The position numbers were made by a program, and so were the translations under genes. From contig NHDW01000006.1 in the NCBI GenBank assembly GCA_002170535.1, positions 1 to 40,442 of the forward strand: 40,442 nt of DNA, in the 5' to 3' direction. Below the pieces are notes generated by a model that did not search any database, was not told the origin of the DNA, and saw only the letters and a list, made by a program, of their open reading frames with translations. Positions 16,062 to 23,985 of this stretch are shown here, in pieces. Source of the stretch: Methylococcaceae bacterium TMED69 (GTDB lineage: Bacteria; Pseudomonadota; Gammaproteobacteria; Ga0077536). The stretch's first letter is position 1. Each line of letters begins with the position of its first letter.

Positions 16062-19000
16062 TTAGCTTTCCATGTTGTTAAACGCCGTTTGTCCGGCTTC
16101 CGTGACTTGGAAGAATGATTCTCCTTGAGCACCCTTAGATATTCCAAGTGCGAGATCTTTGCTGTCGAGCTGGAAGTCTACGTGTAATTTAACGTTAACA
16201 CCCTTTGTAACGATCGATATTTCTTTTGGACCATCGTTATTAATACCTAAGATTGAACCATGCTTTTTGACCAAGTTAATTTGTTGTTCGCCTAGATCTA
16301 ATCCCTGCATCAGGTCCGCGATTGCAATTGACTCAGCGACAATCTGGTAGGCCACGTCGTACGGCGTTGTGCTGTTTGCCCAAGCCTGTAGATATCTTTT
16401 CTTGAACGAAGCTGTACCATCAAACATCTTGTTGATCTTACCAGGATCGAATGTTTTAGTAAACACCCGCTGAGCTTGATCGAGCGTTGTCAGTCCGCGT
16501 TTTGCAGCTTCTGCGACGTCTTTGGTGGTTGCTATCCTTCCAAAAACATCTATCATCTCGCAAACGTATACTTTTACTTTGCTGAATGCATTTCTAATCT
16601 CCCAAGTTGCCGGCAATTTCGCTTTGGAGACTTGCTGAATTCCGGCAGTGATGCCTGGAATCATTCCTACTGCATCCAACGCTGCTGCCGTTTGATCTTT
16701 CTTAATGGTTATAGAGTTTGCAATGGTTTCCATTCCTTTAAAAACGGTCTTAAGCTGCGTTAAAAACTTACCTTGGAATAAAGAAGCCATAAGGTTTAAT
16801 GCGTCTTTTAGTTTTTTACCGCCCTTGTCAAAAGTTTCTACTTCTACTTGCTCATATGTAGTTACATCTGACATGACTCCATCATCAAATGATGACACTC
16901 TAGATTCTAGTTTTTTACCGGTCATCATCTGCATTACTTGTCCGATACCGCTAAATAGTTGTGCCAGGGCGCCCATGGCGGCAACAACAATATCCATTTT
17001 TGGCTTAAGTTTTTTAGGGTCTTTAATTCCTTCTGCGATACTAATAATTTTGTCGATAATATTTTTCATATTATCGCCGACAGAATCTAGGATCATCTTT
17101 ACTGCTTCTCCCATAGCCTTGGCAATATCTGCGACATCTGCGCCGTTTTCAAATGCTTCTTTTGGTAGTTTGGAGATTGAAGCCATTGGTCCAATCATCC
17201 CTGCAGCTAATTTAGCCACTGCTCCAAGAATATCAGCTACTACAGACATTTTTTCCATTTGTTCTACTGACATTCCTGCAAACACCGTGATTAAACCCTT
17301 AATAGAATCGATAACGGATTTTACTGACCCTAAAACGCCTGTTGTGAAATCCTGGATTTTATCCATAATTTTTGCTAGTTTCTTTGTGTCTGTTTTCTTC
17401 CACGGACCCCAGCCTGTCGATGCGTTTCTTTCTGCAAATTCTGCTGCTCTCATACCAACGTCTACCATAGGCATCATTGCGTTAATAATTTTCTCAAGCA
17501 TTTCCACTTTTGTTTTTAACCCTTGAGGGTCTGCAACTGGTATATCGTTAATTTTCTTAAGTACATCTAAAAGCATTGGGAATGCCTTTTTAAAGAAAAG
17601 ATGGAGCATGGCATATCCAGCGATGGCAGCGGCTCCAAAACCTACTGCTGATAGAGGGTTCAAAAAGAATTTTCCAACCTTTACAGACGCCCAAAGAAGA
17701 CCGGTCATGACACCCAGTACCATACCCAGTAGAGGCATTAGTTTATATAGCATTTTGTAGTCTAAATCTGCTGCTTTGGCTGCTTTTTGAACCAAAAATA
17801 GCCCTCCAACCATTGCCGGCATTCCTAAGGCTAATGCGGCTGCTAGCCCAACAAAACCAGCTCCGATCATAGTTAGTGTGACTGGATTCATAAGAAGAGA
17901 ACCGATTCCTAATGCTGCCAATATCAGTGCCCCTGCTGCGCCAACTGCGACACCGGTTGCCAACAGCCCTTCCCCAATTTGTACCCAATCTGGATTAATT
18001 TTGGAAATGATCCAACCCATGGCACCTAAGGCTGCGACCATGGCTGGTGCACCAATTACAAGAGCACCAGCTAACCCTAAGAGACCTGCGCCGATAATTG
18101 CCAATTGCGGACCAGATACTAATGGACCAACTAGAGCAGCGGCCATGATAAGCCCTACTGAAGCTCCGACTGCCAGTCCTAACGCTATCAATGCCTCTCC
18201 AATTTGTAACCAGTCTAGATTAAATGCGGAGACAGCCGCACCAAATATGGCCAGGGCACCAACAAATACTGGTCCAGCGACGGCGATGGTTACTGCGGCG
18301 GCGGCTAGGCCTATTGCAGCCTGTTTATAAGCAGATTTTGGAATTTCTCCAATTTTTTCTCCGCCCTTGATCATTGCATAAGCACCACCCATTGCAACAC
18401 CAATTTGAATCATTACTAATCCCAATAGAGCCCAGTCGCCAGGTCCTAAGCCTGTTGCTGCGACTGCCCCATAAAACACCGTTCCCATAACAAGTACAAC
18501 ACCAGCAGCAGCTGTTACAAACCCAGCTCCCATTAAGAATAAGTTAACTGTTGCTTTTGCAATATCCTTAGGGCTGATTTTAGCTAGCGCTTTAATAAAA
18601 CTACCTTGTCCTTCTGCGGAATCTCCTAGTCCTCCCGTCCCAGGTGGTTTTGGTTTTGCGGGTGTTCCGACTGCGGCTGTTTGTGCAGAGAATTTTTTGG
18701 CTAACATTTCAATACCAGCCTTAACACCTGCAGAAGCTAACGATGCGGCCATGGCTGTGATCATACCTTTTGTAATCATGAACAGGAACATTTTTGTAAC
18801 GATTGGCATGACTATCGGTTTTGCAAGATCCCAAAGAACCCCAAAAAGTGATCCGATAGCTGGAAGCAATTCATTTACGACTACCGGTTTGATCTTGTTA
18901 AAGGCTTCAACTAGTGCTCCACCTATTCCTTCACCTGCTGCGTTGACAGCGCCTCCTTCTTGGAAAGCACCTCCTAGGGCGTCGGCAAATTGCTGAATGT

Positions 19001-20918
19001 ATTTTGCAGCTCCTGAAAGGATTTTAGGAGCCATGTCTCCAACAATTTTAATTGCTGCGATTAATCCGTTTTTGAGGCCTTCTACTAATGTTCCACCTGG
19101 ACCTGACATTCCTCCGGTCCATTCTACAAACGCCTCTTTTATTTTGTTTAGGAAGTTTTCGACCGCTTTTCCAGGGTCAGTCTTGAGTTCTTCCATTAAA
19201 GTACTAAATGCACCTTCAACTTTTGATAAAAAGACGTTTATTTTTTCTAATGAAAGTAATTCTTTGAAGGCCTTGACCATATTTCCGAACGGCCCTGTTT
19301 CTTCGAATAATTTTCCTAAAATCTTTCCAACTCTGCGACCAGATTGATAAAATGCTTTCATCGCTTTACCAACTGTCTTTAGAATGTCTCTAAATCCTTT
19401 TGATCTTGAAAGCCCGTCTCCAACACCCTTTTTCCAGTTTGCCCAAAAACCGCCGTCACTCATTTGCGACATTGCTTTGGTCAATTTTTTAATGTTTTCC
19501 CCTAAAGACTTCATTGCTTCTTCTGGGGATATTTGCTCTTGGGCTGCCTCGGCTTCTGCTGCAATTTCATCGAAATTCATGTCGTCAGTTGGCATGGCTA
19601 AAGCGTTCTTTAGTTGGTCAACTGGCATTCCGCCCAAAGATTCTGACATTGCTTTTAATTCGTGTCTGTTTAGGTCTTCTACAGACTTTCCAGTATCCTC
19701 AAATGCTTTTCTAATCATATCCATTCGTTCTGCTGGATTATCTGCGTGTAGCATCTCCATCGTGTCGATGTTCATGCCTAGCATTTCATTTAATTTACCA
19801 GCAGCTTCAGCTGCACCTTCGAATGTATCAAATTTGTCCATTAATCCGGTTAGTGCCTTGACTTCAACACCAAGCTTGGCTGCGTATGTTGCAGTAGCCA
19901 ACAGAGTCTTTGGAGCAAGATGACCAAAGTTTTCAGTATCCTTGGTCATTTCGTCAAAGCCTTTTCCAATTACTTTTGCAGAAACACCAAATTTATCTGA
20001 TAGGCCAACGGTTACCGAAGCTATTTTTCCTAGCTCCTCTCCCATGTCTTTTCCGGTCCGTTTTGCATCGGCTGCCAATTTTGTCATCGACTCTGAAGAA
20101 ATACCCGTAGCCTTTTGAAGATATACCATCTCTCTTGCATTTTCTATGAAAATGTCTTTTAGCATGGTAAATTCGTGACCTGCACCTTTTGCAATTTCTG
20201 CGGCGGCTTTTAGTCTATCTGCTAAATTACCAAACGTTCCGTATACGCTTCTTCCGGAAGCTGCCAATAGCCCTCCGGATTTGGCCATTCCTTTTTGAAT
20301 TTCCAGTACAGCCGCGCCTTCATTGCTTGCCAGAGAACCAAATTCTTCTCTGACTCCTTCATACGCTTCTCTGGTTGCAGCGCCGGCTTTATGCAGGTTA
20401 TTTGCAGCCTTTGTTAATCCTTTCCATATTCCAAATACTGCTCCAACGGCTGCCTTTGAAATGTCCCAAACTGCAGTAATACCAGCCGAAAGTAAATTAA
20501 ACCCAGACTTGAGCCCTGCTAAGGCTCCATTTAGACCTGCATAGGCTGCGGATGCTGCTGCAGCCGCGCCAGCTGATTTTTTTAGGTTTTTATTGGTTTC
20601 TGTAGTTGATTTTGCCGCGTCTTTTTGGTTTCCGGTCAAAGCCTTAATTGCTTCGTTCATCGCGTCTGTTTTGTTGGCTGCTTCACCGGCTGCTTCAGCT
20701 GCACCCTCCAAGCTACTACCAAATTGGTTTGCACCACCAGCGCTCTGTTCAAACAGTCCAGACAGAGCACCTTTTATAGCTGCTGCCTGTTGTGCTTGTC
20801 TAGACATGGCATCTGCGGCGCGATTTCCAGCATCTGCAGAACCCTCTAATAGTCCTTTAATAGCTGATAAAAGCGCTTCTTGTTTACCAAGTTCTTCTGA
20901 TGATATATCGCCAGCCAA
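16062..20918 (-). CDS. Tail tape measure protein
   Basis: 1618 aa. The N-terminal 550 residues are long alanine-rich helices (an AGAAAAASAAYAG run and similar). Residues about 660-1110 are strongly hydrophobic with four units of a 74-76-residue repeat marked by DWALLGL, DWLQIGE, DWVQIGE and DYKMLYK. The C-terminal half is again helical with a beta-rich end. Large size, helix content, central membrane-like region and place before baseplate genes are typical of tape measure proteins. T4 gp29 is only 590 aa. At about 0.15 nm per residue the tail could be near 240 nm, though not all residues need span the tube. TTG start with GAGGT eight bases upstream. Confidence 0.85.
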   Translation of the reverse strand: MAGDISSEELGKQEALLSAIKGLLEGSADAGNRAADAMSRQAQQAAAIKGALSGLFEQSAGGANQFGSSLEGAAEAAGEAANKTDAMNEAIKALTGNQKDAAKSTTETNKNLKKSAGAAAAASAAYAGLNGALAGLKSGFNLLSAGITAVWDISKAAVGAVFGIWKGLTKAANNLHKAGAATREAYEGVREEFGSLASNEGAAVLEIQKGMAKSGGLLAASGRSVYGTFGNLADRLKAAAEIAKGAGHEFTMLKDIFIENAREMVYLQKATGISSESMTKLAADAKRTGKDMGEELGKIASVTVGLSDKFGVSAKVIGKGFDEMTKDTENFGHLAPKTLLATATYAAKLGVEVKALTGLMDKFDTFEGAAEAAGKLNEMLGMNIDTMEMLHADNPAERMDMIRKAFEDTGKSVEDLNRHELKAMSESLGGMPVDQLKNALAMPTDDMNFDEIAAEAEAAQEQISPEEAMKSLGENIKKLTKAMSQMSDGGFWANWKKGVGDGLSRSKGFRDILKTVGKAMKAFYQSGRRVGKILGKLFEETGPFGNMVKAFKELLSLEKINVFLSKVEGAFSTLMEELKTDPGKAVENFLNKIKEAFVEWTGGMSGPGGTLVEGLKNGLIAAIKIVGDMAPKILSGAAKYIQQFADALGGAFQEGGAVNAAGEGIGGALVEAFNKIKPVVVNELLPAIGSLFGVLWDLAKPIVMPIVTKMFLFMITKGMITAMAASLASAGVKAGIEMLAKKFSAQTAAVGTPAKPKPPGTGGLGDSAEGQGSFIKALAKISPKDIAKATVNLFLMGAGFVTAAAGVVLVMGTVFYGAVAATGLGPGDWALLGLVMIQIGVAMGGAYAMIKGGEKIGEIPKSAYKQAAIGLAAAAVTIAVAGPVFVGALAIFGAAVSAFNLDWLQIGEALIALGLAVGASVGLIMAAALVGPLVSGPQLAIIGAGLLGLAGALVIGAPAMVAALGAMGWIISKINPDWVQIGEGLLATGVAVGAAGALILAALGIGSLLMNPVTLTMIGAGFVGLAAALALGMPAMVGGLFLVQKAAKAADLDYKMLYKLMPLLGMVLGVMTGLLWASVKVGKFFLNPLSAVGFGAAAIAGYAMLHLFFKKAFPMLLDVLKKINDIPVADPQGLKTKVEMLEKIINAMMPMVDVGMRAAEFAERNASTGWGPWKKTDTKKLAKIMDKIQDFTTGVLGSVKSVIDSIKGLITVFAGMSVEQMEKMSVVADILGAVAKLAAGMIGPMASISKLPKEAFENGADVADIAKAMGEAVKMILDSVGDNMKNIIDKIISIAEGIKDPKKLKPKMDIVVAAMGALAQLFSGIGQVMQMMTGKKLESRVSSFDDGVMSDVTTYEQVEVETFDKGGKKLKDALNLMASLFQGKFLTQLKTVFKGMETIANSITIKKDQTAAALDAVGMIPGITAGIQQVSKAKLPATWEIRNAFSKVKVYVCEMIDVFGRIATTKDVAEAAKRGLTTLDQAQRVFTKTFDPGKINKMFDGTASFKKRYLQAWANSTTPYDVAYQIVAESIAIADLMQGLDLGEQQINLVKKHGSILGINNDGPKEISIVTKGVNVKLHVDFQLDSKDLALGISKGAQGESFFQVTEAGQTAFNNMES
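17763..18437 (-). repeat. Three full copies of a ~75-residue hydrophobic repeat in the tape measure gene
   Basis: Units begin at Asp828, Asp902 and Asp977 (spacings 74, 75 and then 76 to a divergent fourth start at Asp1053). Each starts with DW-x-x-(I/L)G and ends with a GAG(L/F)xGLA...G(A/M)PAMV-type hydrophobic stretch. A related hydrophobic half-unit (MGAGFVTAAAGVVLVMG) precedes the first. Confidence 0.75.
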
Positions 20919-20949
20919 TTATTCTACCTCGAAAACATTCAATAACTCA

Positions 20950-20965
20950 TTAGATAAATATCTAA
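20950..20965. repeat. 16-bp palindrome before the tape measure gene
   Basis: TTAGATA-AA-TATCTAA, a perfect 7-bp inverted repeat with a 2-base centre, in the 77-base gap upstream of the tape measure TTG. Function unknown; it may be chance in AT-rich sequence. Confidence 0.35.
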
Positions 20966-20995
20966 AAGAGAAAAAACCCTTGTTATTATCTTAAA

Positions 20996-21238
20996 TCAGA
21001 AGGGCCAAATGTTTCCTGTAGAACTTTTGTATTTTTTAGCGTATGTATTTTTTGCTTCTACGAGCTTCTCTATTTCCGACAAACGAATAGAGGGATCATC
21101 TAATGCTTCGTAGAGTTTCTTGCTAGCAACTAGAACGTTAACGTACGCTTTTGTTTGTTTTTTTGGTCCGTTTAGTGCTATTTTTTCTCTTCGTCCTGTT
21201 ATGAACAGTACGCTTTCCTTCATTAGGGCTTTTTTCAT
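20996..21238 (-). CDS. Small basic hypothetical protein
   Basis: 80 aa, lysine-rich, ending SSTGNIWPF. No family recognised. A strong ribosome binding site (CGGAGGTT, seven bases before the ATG) supports it. Its first 101 bases overlap the 3' end of the upstream 115-aa frame in another reading frame. It directly precedes the tape measure gene. Confidence 0.6.
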   Translation of the reverse strand: MKKALMKESVLFITGRREKIALNGPKKQTKAYVNVLVASKKLYEALDDPSIRLSEIEKLVEAKNTYAKKYKSSTGNIWPF

Positions 21239-21485
21239 GAGGAACCTCCGGAATATCTCGGTGATAATTATGTGGTTCCTTCCACTTTTGCCCTTTTAAT
21301 TCCTTTTCTTCCCATGCTGCGTTTTCTTGCCACACTACATGGTATTTTGAATCTATTACTTCCGTAACCGCAACGCAAGATTCTCTTCTTATAACTCTGA
21401 CTATTGTTCCGAATTTGATCTTTCTTTCGTTTCTCAGTAAGAAATAACAACAATCCCCAACTTTTGCTTCCATAACGTCAATCAT
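21138..21485 (-). CDS. Small SH3-like-barrel-type hypothetical protein
   Basis: 115 aa. The N-terminal 60 residues (KVGDCCYFLL, KFGTIVRVI, SCVAVTEVI, YHVVWQ) have the spacing of a small five-stranded barrel of the KOW/SH3 type, like neighbouring small genes. The C-terminal third is lysine/arginine-rich (TKRKNSTKRTKKTNKS) and overlaps the next gene by 101 bases. No clear ribosome binding site precedes the ATG at 21485, and an internal ATG lies four codons in. The long overlap leaves some doubt about the C-terminal end as read. Confidence 0.5.
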   Translation of the reverse strand: MIDVMEAKVGDCCYFLLRNERKIKFGTIVRVIRRESCVAVTEVIDSKYHVVWQENAAWEEKELKGQKWKEPHNYHRDIPEVPHEKSPNEGKRTVHNRTKRKNSTKRTKKTNKSVR

Positions 21486-21523
21486 ATGAAAACTATATTG
21501 GGGATAATTAAAATGTTCAAAAT

Positions 21524-21805
21524 TTATTTTGAATCTGGAGCTATTTCAAACCAAGATCCAAATTTGTGCCAAGCAAATTCTCCTGCTGAGACTTTTTGCG
21601 TTCCGGTTGTGTAGTCCTCGCCTGTCCAATAGCCCCATTCTTTTCTAGGCATGTATTCTGAAATAACACACCACTGCACTAATATGCACACGTAATTTTG
21701 ACTGATCTGGGGTGGCTTAAATCCTAAAACAAGTCCCAAAGTTTTATCTTTAGAACCTGCAGCATTATAACAAATCAAGTCTCCTATTTTGATTTTTCTT
21801 CGCAA
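21524..21805 (-). CDS. Small SH3-like-barrel-type hypothetical protein
   Basis: 93 aa. KIKIGDLICYN, TLGLVLGF and VCILVQWCV fit alternating strands of a small barrel, a fold I associate with short accessory proteins in marine phages; function unknown. TTG start at 21805 with GAGG seven bases upstream; the start lies inside the end of the upstream gene (22-base overlap). A conserved-looking aromatic end (GEFAWHKFGSWFEIAP) follows. Confidence 0.6.
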   Translation of the reverse strand: MRRKIKIGDLICYNAAGSKDKTLGLVLGFKPPQISQNYVCILVQWCVISEYMPRKEWGYWTGEDYTTGTQKVSAGEFAWHKFGSWFEIAPDSK

Positions 21806-22038
21806 TTTGAATCCTCAATAACTTCAAAATTTCTTCGAAGTGTTGATTGTTTAAATGTCTTTTCAAAGCCATTTTTTAAAAACATTATACGGATAGCAGT
21901 TGCAGCCGTAGCGCAGTCAAACCCGTGTCGTGCAGCTTCCCAATCACTAGCATCTCTAAAAAGCTTTGTAAAAGGCTTTGAAATAATAGTTGCTAATTCT
22001 CCGGTTGATTTACTCTTTAATAGATCTCCTTTTTGCAT
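21784..22038 (-). CDS. Small SH3-like-barrel-type hypothetical protein
   Basis: 84 aa. Begins MQKGDLLKSKSTGELATIIS, again a barrel-like first hairpin, with an Ala-rich helical middle (EAARHGFDCATAATAIRI). ATG start with a good AAAGGAG. It overlaps the next gene by 22 bases. No function assigned. Confidence 0.6.
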   Translation of the reverse strand: MQKGDLLKSKSTGELATIISKPFTKLFRDASDWEAARHGFDCATAATAIRIMFLKNGFEKTFKQSTLRRNFEVIEDSNCEEKSK

Positions 22039-22071
22039 TTTTATACTCCTTTGTATATATTTTATATTTTA

Positions 22072-22140
22072 TTATTCACCGTCTTCAAACTTTCCAAAAA
22101 GCCAATAAAAGAAAACGAAAAACACAATCCATAATAGCAT
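22072..22140 (-). CDS. Micro-membrane protein (22 aa)
   Basis: Reads MLLWIVFFVFFYWLFGKFEDGE: one hydrophobic helix of about 15 residues followed by a short charged tail, so probably N-out or N-in single-pass. ATG start with GGAG nine bases upstream. It starts one base after the stop of the 35-aa membrane peptide. Too short for homology judgement; support comes from RBS, spacing and composition. Confidence 0.5.
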   Translation of the reverse strand: MLLWIVFFVFFYWLFGKFEDGE

Positions 22141-22141
22141 G

Positions 22142-22249
22142 TTAAATTACTCCTGATAAAATTGCACCTAGCTCTAACGTGGCCCATGTACAAAATACTA
22201 GCATCACCAAAAATGCGGCTGAAAAAATAAATTTATCTTGGTTACTCAT
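22142..22249 (-). CDS. Small membrane protein (35 aa)
   Basis: Short polar start MSNQDKF, then a hydrophobic helix (residues about 8-33, including AAFLVMLVFCTWATLELG). The ATG follows directly on the TAA of the hydrolase gene (TAAATG), so it is probably translated by coupling; its upstream region lacks a strong RBS beyond GAGG. Together with the 22-aa peptide it makes a membrane-peptide pair after the hydrolase. A lysis or membrane-targeting role is possible but unproven. Confidence 0.5.
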   Translation of the reverse strand: MSNQDKFIFSAAFLVMLVFCTWATLELGAILSGVI

Positions 22250-22723
22250 TTAAACCTCGTTTTTACTATGGAATTTTACTGTTTTAAGTAGTTCTTCTAG
22301 TGCGTGTGGATCACTCATTCTGTGACAAGTTCCACATTCGATTAGTCTACACCCTAAATCCTGAAGCCTTTCGCTGTCAGTGTATTCTACCAGTTCATCG
22401 TTTTTACAGTGTAAAACCGTAGTTGTATTTTCAACATGTAGATTTTTAAGCCTAAACTTTTTCCATGCTGGAGCAATGAGGATTTTTGGAACATGCCCTG
22501 TAGGGAATGCTGCGGCGATTGCTCCGCCTCTGCTACTTCCGACAACGATGTCCGGACGAAAGTTTAGGAAACAATCCTCTGCTCGACGAACACTTAACTC
22601 CCAGTCGTCTTTTGGCAGAGCCGGCGCGACTACCCGGTACCCCTCTCCTTTGAGAAATGTAGGCTTTGATCCTTCTGGTGTGCCTTCAAGGCCGTGCAAA
22701 AACATAATCTTAATATCTTTCAT
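22250..22723 (-). CDS. Alpha/beta hydrolase (YqiA/RBBP9-like esterase type)
   Basis: 157 aa. The N-terminus IKIMFLHGLEGTPEGSK has the oxyanion-hole HG motif. GSSRGG is the nucleophile elbow (G-x-S-x-G type) in VVGSSRGGAIAAA. A late Asp in LHCKNDELV and a His in CGTCHRMSDPHA complete a likely catalytic triad. Size matches small YqiA-type carboxylesterases. The substrate is unknown. ATG start one base into the previous gene's stop region; followed immediately by two small membrane proteins. It lies in the accessory island and is not part of the T4 core set. Confidence 0.7.
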   Translation of the reverse strand: MKDIKIMFLHGLEGTPEGSKPTFLKGEGYRVVAPALPKDDWELSVRRAEDCFLNFRPDIVVGSSRGGAIAAAFPTGHVPKILIAPAWKKFRLKNLHVENTTTVLHCKNDELVEYTDSERLQDLGCRLIECGTCHRMSDPHALEELLKTVKFHSKNEV

Positions 22724-23205
22724 TACGCCACCTCCGCAAGCTCAATAGACCGAGCGCGTTGCTCTGTCCAGGGTTGTGTGTAATCAGTCTCGATACCAGG
22801 CTTCTTAGCATAGCTGTACCAGACTTCGTTGCGAACCATACCAAGTTCACCAGAGCCGTCAGGCGCCACCATGTGGTCAGGGTTAGCTTCTAGAAGAGAC
22901 CAGGCGTGACGATTACCGCAAGTGACAGGCGTTCCGTCAGGATTCTTGAGATCGACACACTGGAAGTCGATGTAGACATCCCCATTGCCATTATTCCAGC
23001 GAGCATTCAAGTCGGTTTGCTTGATGCCGATAAGGCGAACCCGAGTACCGAATGGGATATCCATCTCCTCGTAGCCACAGTAGTTGTAGCCGTTTGCGCG
23101 GACAGAACTGCCGGCGTGGAGAATGTCTCCTACTTTCCAGCCAAACTTGTTAACGTCGTTGCGGTTGAGGCTGGGAGTGTTGAGGTATTTTTCTTGATCG
23201 AACAT
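22723..23205 (-). CDS. Hypothetical protein of unlike base composition
   Basis: 160 aa, not recognised. It has a GWKVGDILHAGSSV start and a RVRLIGIKQTD region that may be barrel-like, with many Trp, Tyr and Gly residues. Strong AAAGGAG before the ATG. By eye its DNA is about 50-55 percent GC, against about 28-43 percent in adjacent small genes; only the major capsid gene looks similar. That could mean recent transfer or codon adaptation for high expression. The RBS lies opposite an upstream GCTCC that could pair with it. Confidence 0.6.
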   Translation of the reverse strand: MFDQEKYLNTPSLNRNDVNKFGWKVGDILHAGSSVRANGYNYCGYEEMDIPFGTRVRLIGIKQTDLNARWNNGNGDVYIDFQCVDLKNPDGTPVTCGNRHAWSLLEANPDHMVAPDGSGELGMVRNEVWYSYAKKPGIETDYTQPWTEQRARSIELAEVA

Positions 23206-23209
23206 GTAA

Positions 23210-23254
23210 GCTCCTTTGTTTTTTCTTACATATATAATGTAACACTACTGGAGC
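23210..23254 (-). promoter_or_regulatory. Leader that may hide the RBS of the 160-aa gene
   Basis: GCTCC (minus, 23254-23250) can pair with the GGAGC ribosome binding site (23214-23210). Between them is a second hairpin TTACAT/ATGTAA (23242-23237 with 23231-23226) that contains TATAT sequence suitable for a -10 element. The layout parallels the leader at 7521-7565 but the outer stem is only 5 bp. Confidence 0.35.
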
Positions 23255-23277
23255 CTTTCTACACAGTTTTTAAGTTT

Positions 23278-23487
23278 TTAATCAATTATTTCATACTCTT
23301 TTAAAAGCCCAATTCCTTTATTTGTAATTTTTAAGACAGGATCTTGATTTTCGTTCATGAACCAATCAACTAGCTTAAGATCTAAAATATACCTAACTAT
23401 TTCTTCAGAATGATCATCTATAACATCATCAACGCATGGAGTTTCTTTAAGGTAAATCTCCTCCAAAACCTCTAGTGATTTATCCAT
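23278..23487 (-). CDS. Small winged-helix-like hypothetical protein
   Basis: 69 aa, acidic. The order helix-helix-helix then VLKITNKGIGLLKEY resembles a small winged-helix domain (T-x-K-G end motif), which would suit nucleic-acid or protein binding. The ATG overlaps the end of the upstream 107-aa gene by eight bases (ATGGATAA). No strong RBS, so translational coupling is likely. Confidence 0.5.
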   Translation of the reverse strand: MDKSLEVLEEIYLKETPCVDDVIDDHSEEIVRYILDLKLVDWFMNENQDPVLKITNKGIGLLKEYEIID

Positions 23488-23803
23488 TTTTTTCTTGTGA
23501 TGTCACAGTTTTAATTCTTCTCCAAGCCGCTGGATCTACTCCCACTATCTCGTTTTCTATTAACACGAATTTATCCGTCCACATAACATTTAAATTTAAA
23601 TCTTTTTTTGTTCCAAGATACATCATAACCTTTGTTTCACAAATACGTTCACCGCCATAGTTTGGCCAATTTCTTGATGGCCTTGTTCTTACTTTGACCC
23701 ATCTTGAATTAGCTCCCTCTAGCCCGTTTCCCCATACAGAAAAACACTCGTTATCTCCAGCTGGCGTAAGTAGCATACCTTTTTTGAGTTCTTTGATTTT
23801 CAC
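23480..23803 (-). CDS. Small SH3-like-barrel-type hypothetical protein
   Basis: 107 aa. KIKELKKGMLLTPAG, CFSVWG, RWVKVRTR and a central MMYLGTKKD segment fit a short beta-barrel protein, similar in style to the genes at 21138-22038. GTG start with AGAGGAAAA upstream. It is the first gene after a strong terminator, so a promoter is expected in 23804-23925; TATAAT occurs at about 23830, without a clear -35. Function unknown. Confidence 0.6.
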   Translation of the reverse strand: MKIKELKKGMLLTPAGDNECFSVWGNGLEGANSRWVKVRTRPSRNWPNYGGERICETKVMMYLGTKKDLNLNVMWTDKFVLIENEIVGVDPAAWRRIKTVTSQEKNG

Positions 23804-23926
23804 TTTTTCCTCTTTGTTGCCTGTGTATATATTATAATATCTGAAATTGGTTTATACATTATTTTCAAGATATTTTAATCGCGATAGAGGCTCATTCCGA
23901 CTTTTAGTAATGCAGTAGCGCGTATA
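23804..23926. other. Non-coding gap between the terminator and the 107-aa gene
   Basis: 123 bases with no plausible gene. It holds a GC-richer stretch (about 23881-23926) with short self-complementary CGCG pieces and a TATAAT near the 107-aa gene start. It probably contains that gene's promoter; no known RNA family recognised. Confidence 0.35.
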
Positions 23927-23964
23927 ACAAAAAAGAAAGGCCAGAGGGATAATCTCTGGCCTTT
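23927..23964 (-). terminator. Strong intrinsic terminator
   Basis: Perfect 11-bp stem (arms 23936-23946 and 23954-23964, AAAGGCCAGAG/CTCTGGCCTTT) with a 7-base loop. On the minus strand a T-rich tract (23935-23927) follows. The plus-strand side also ends in TTTT, but no plus-strand gene reaches it. It closes the gene at 23986-24303. Confidence 0.92.
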
Positions 23965-23985
23965 TATGAATATTCTAGAACACTA

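Noticed and set aside
16705-17526. 273-aa plus-strand open frame opposite the tape measure gene
   Set aside because: It lies fully inside a strongly supported minus-strand gene, has the Ser/Ile/Phe-rich look of an antisense frame, and no RBS or partner gene supports it.
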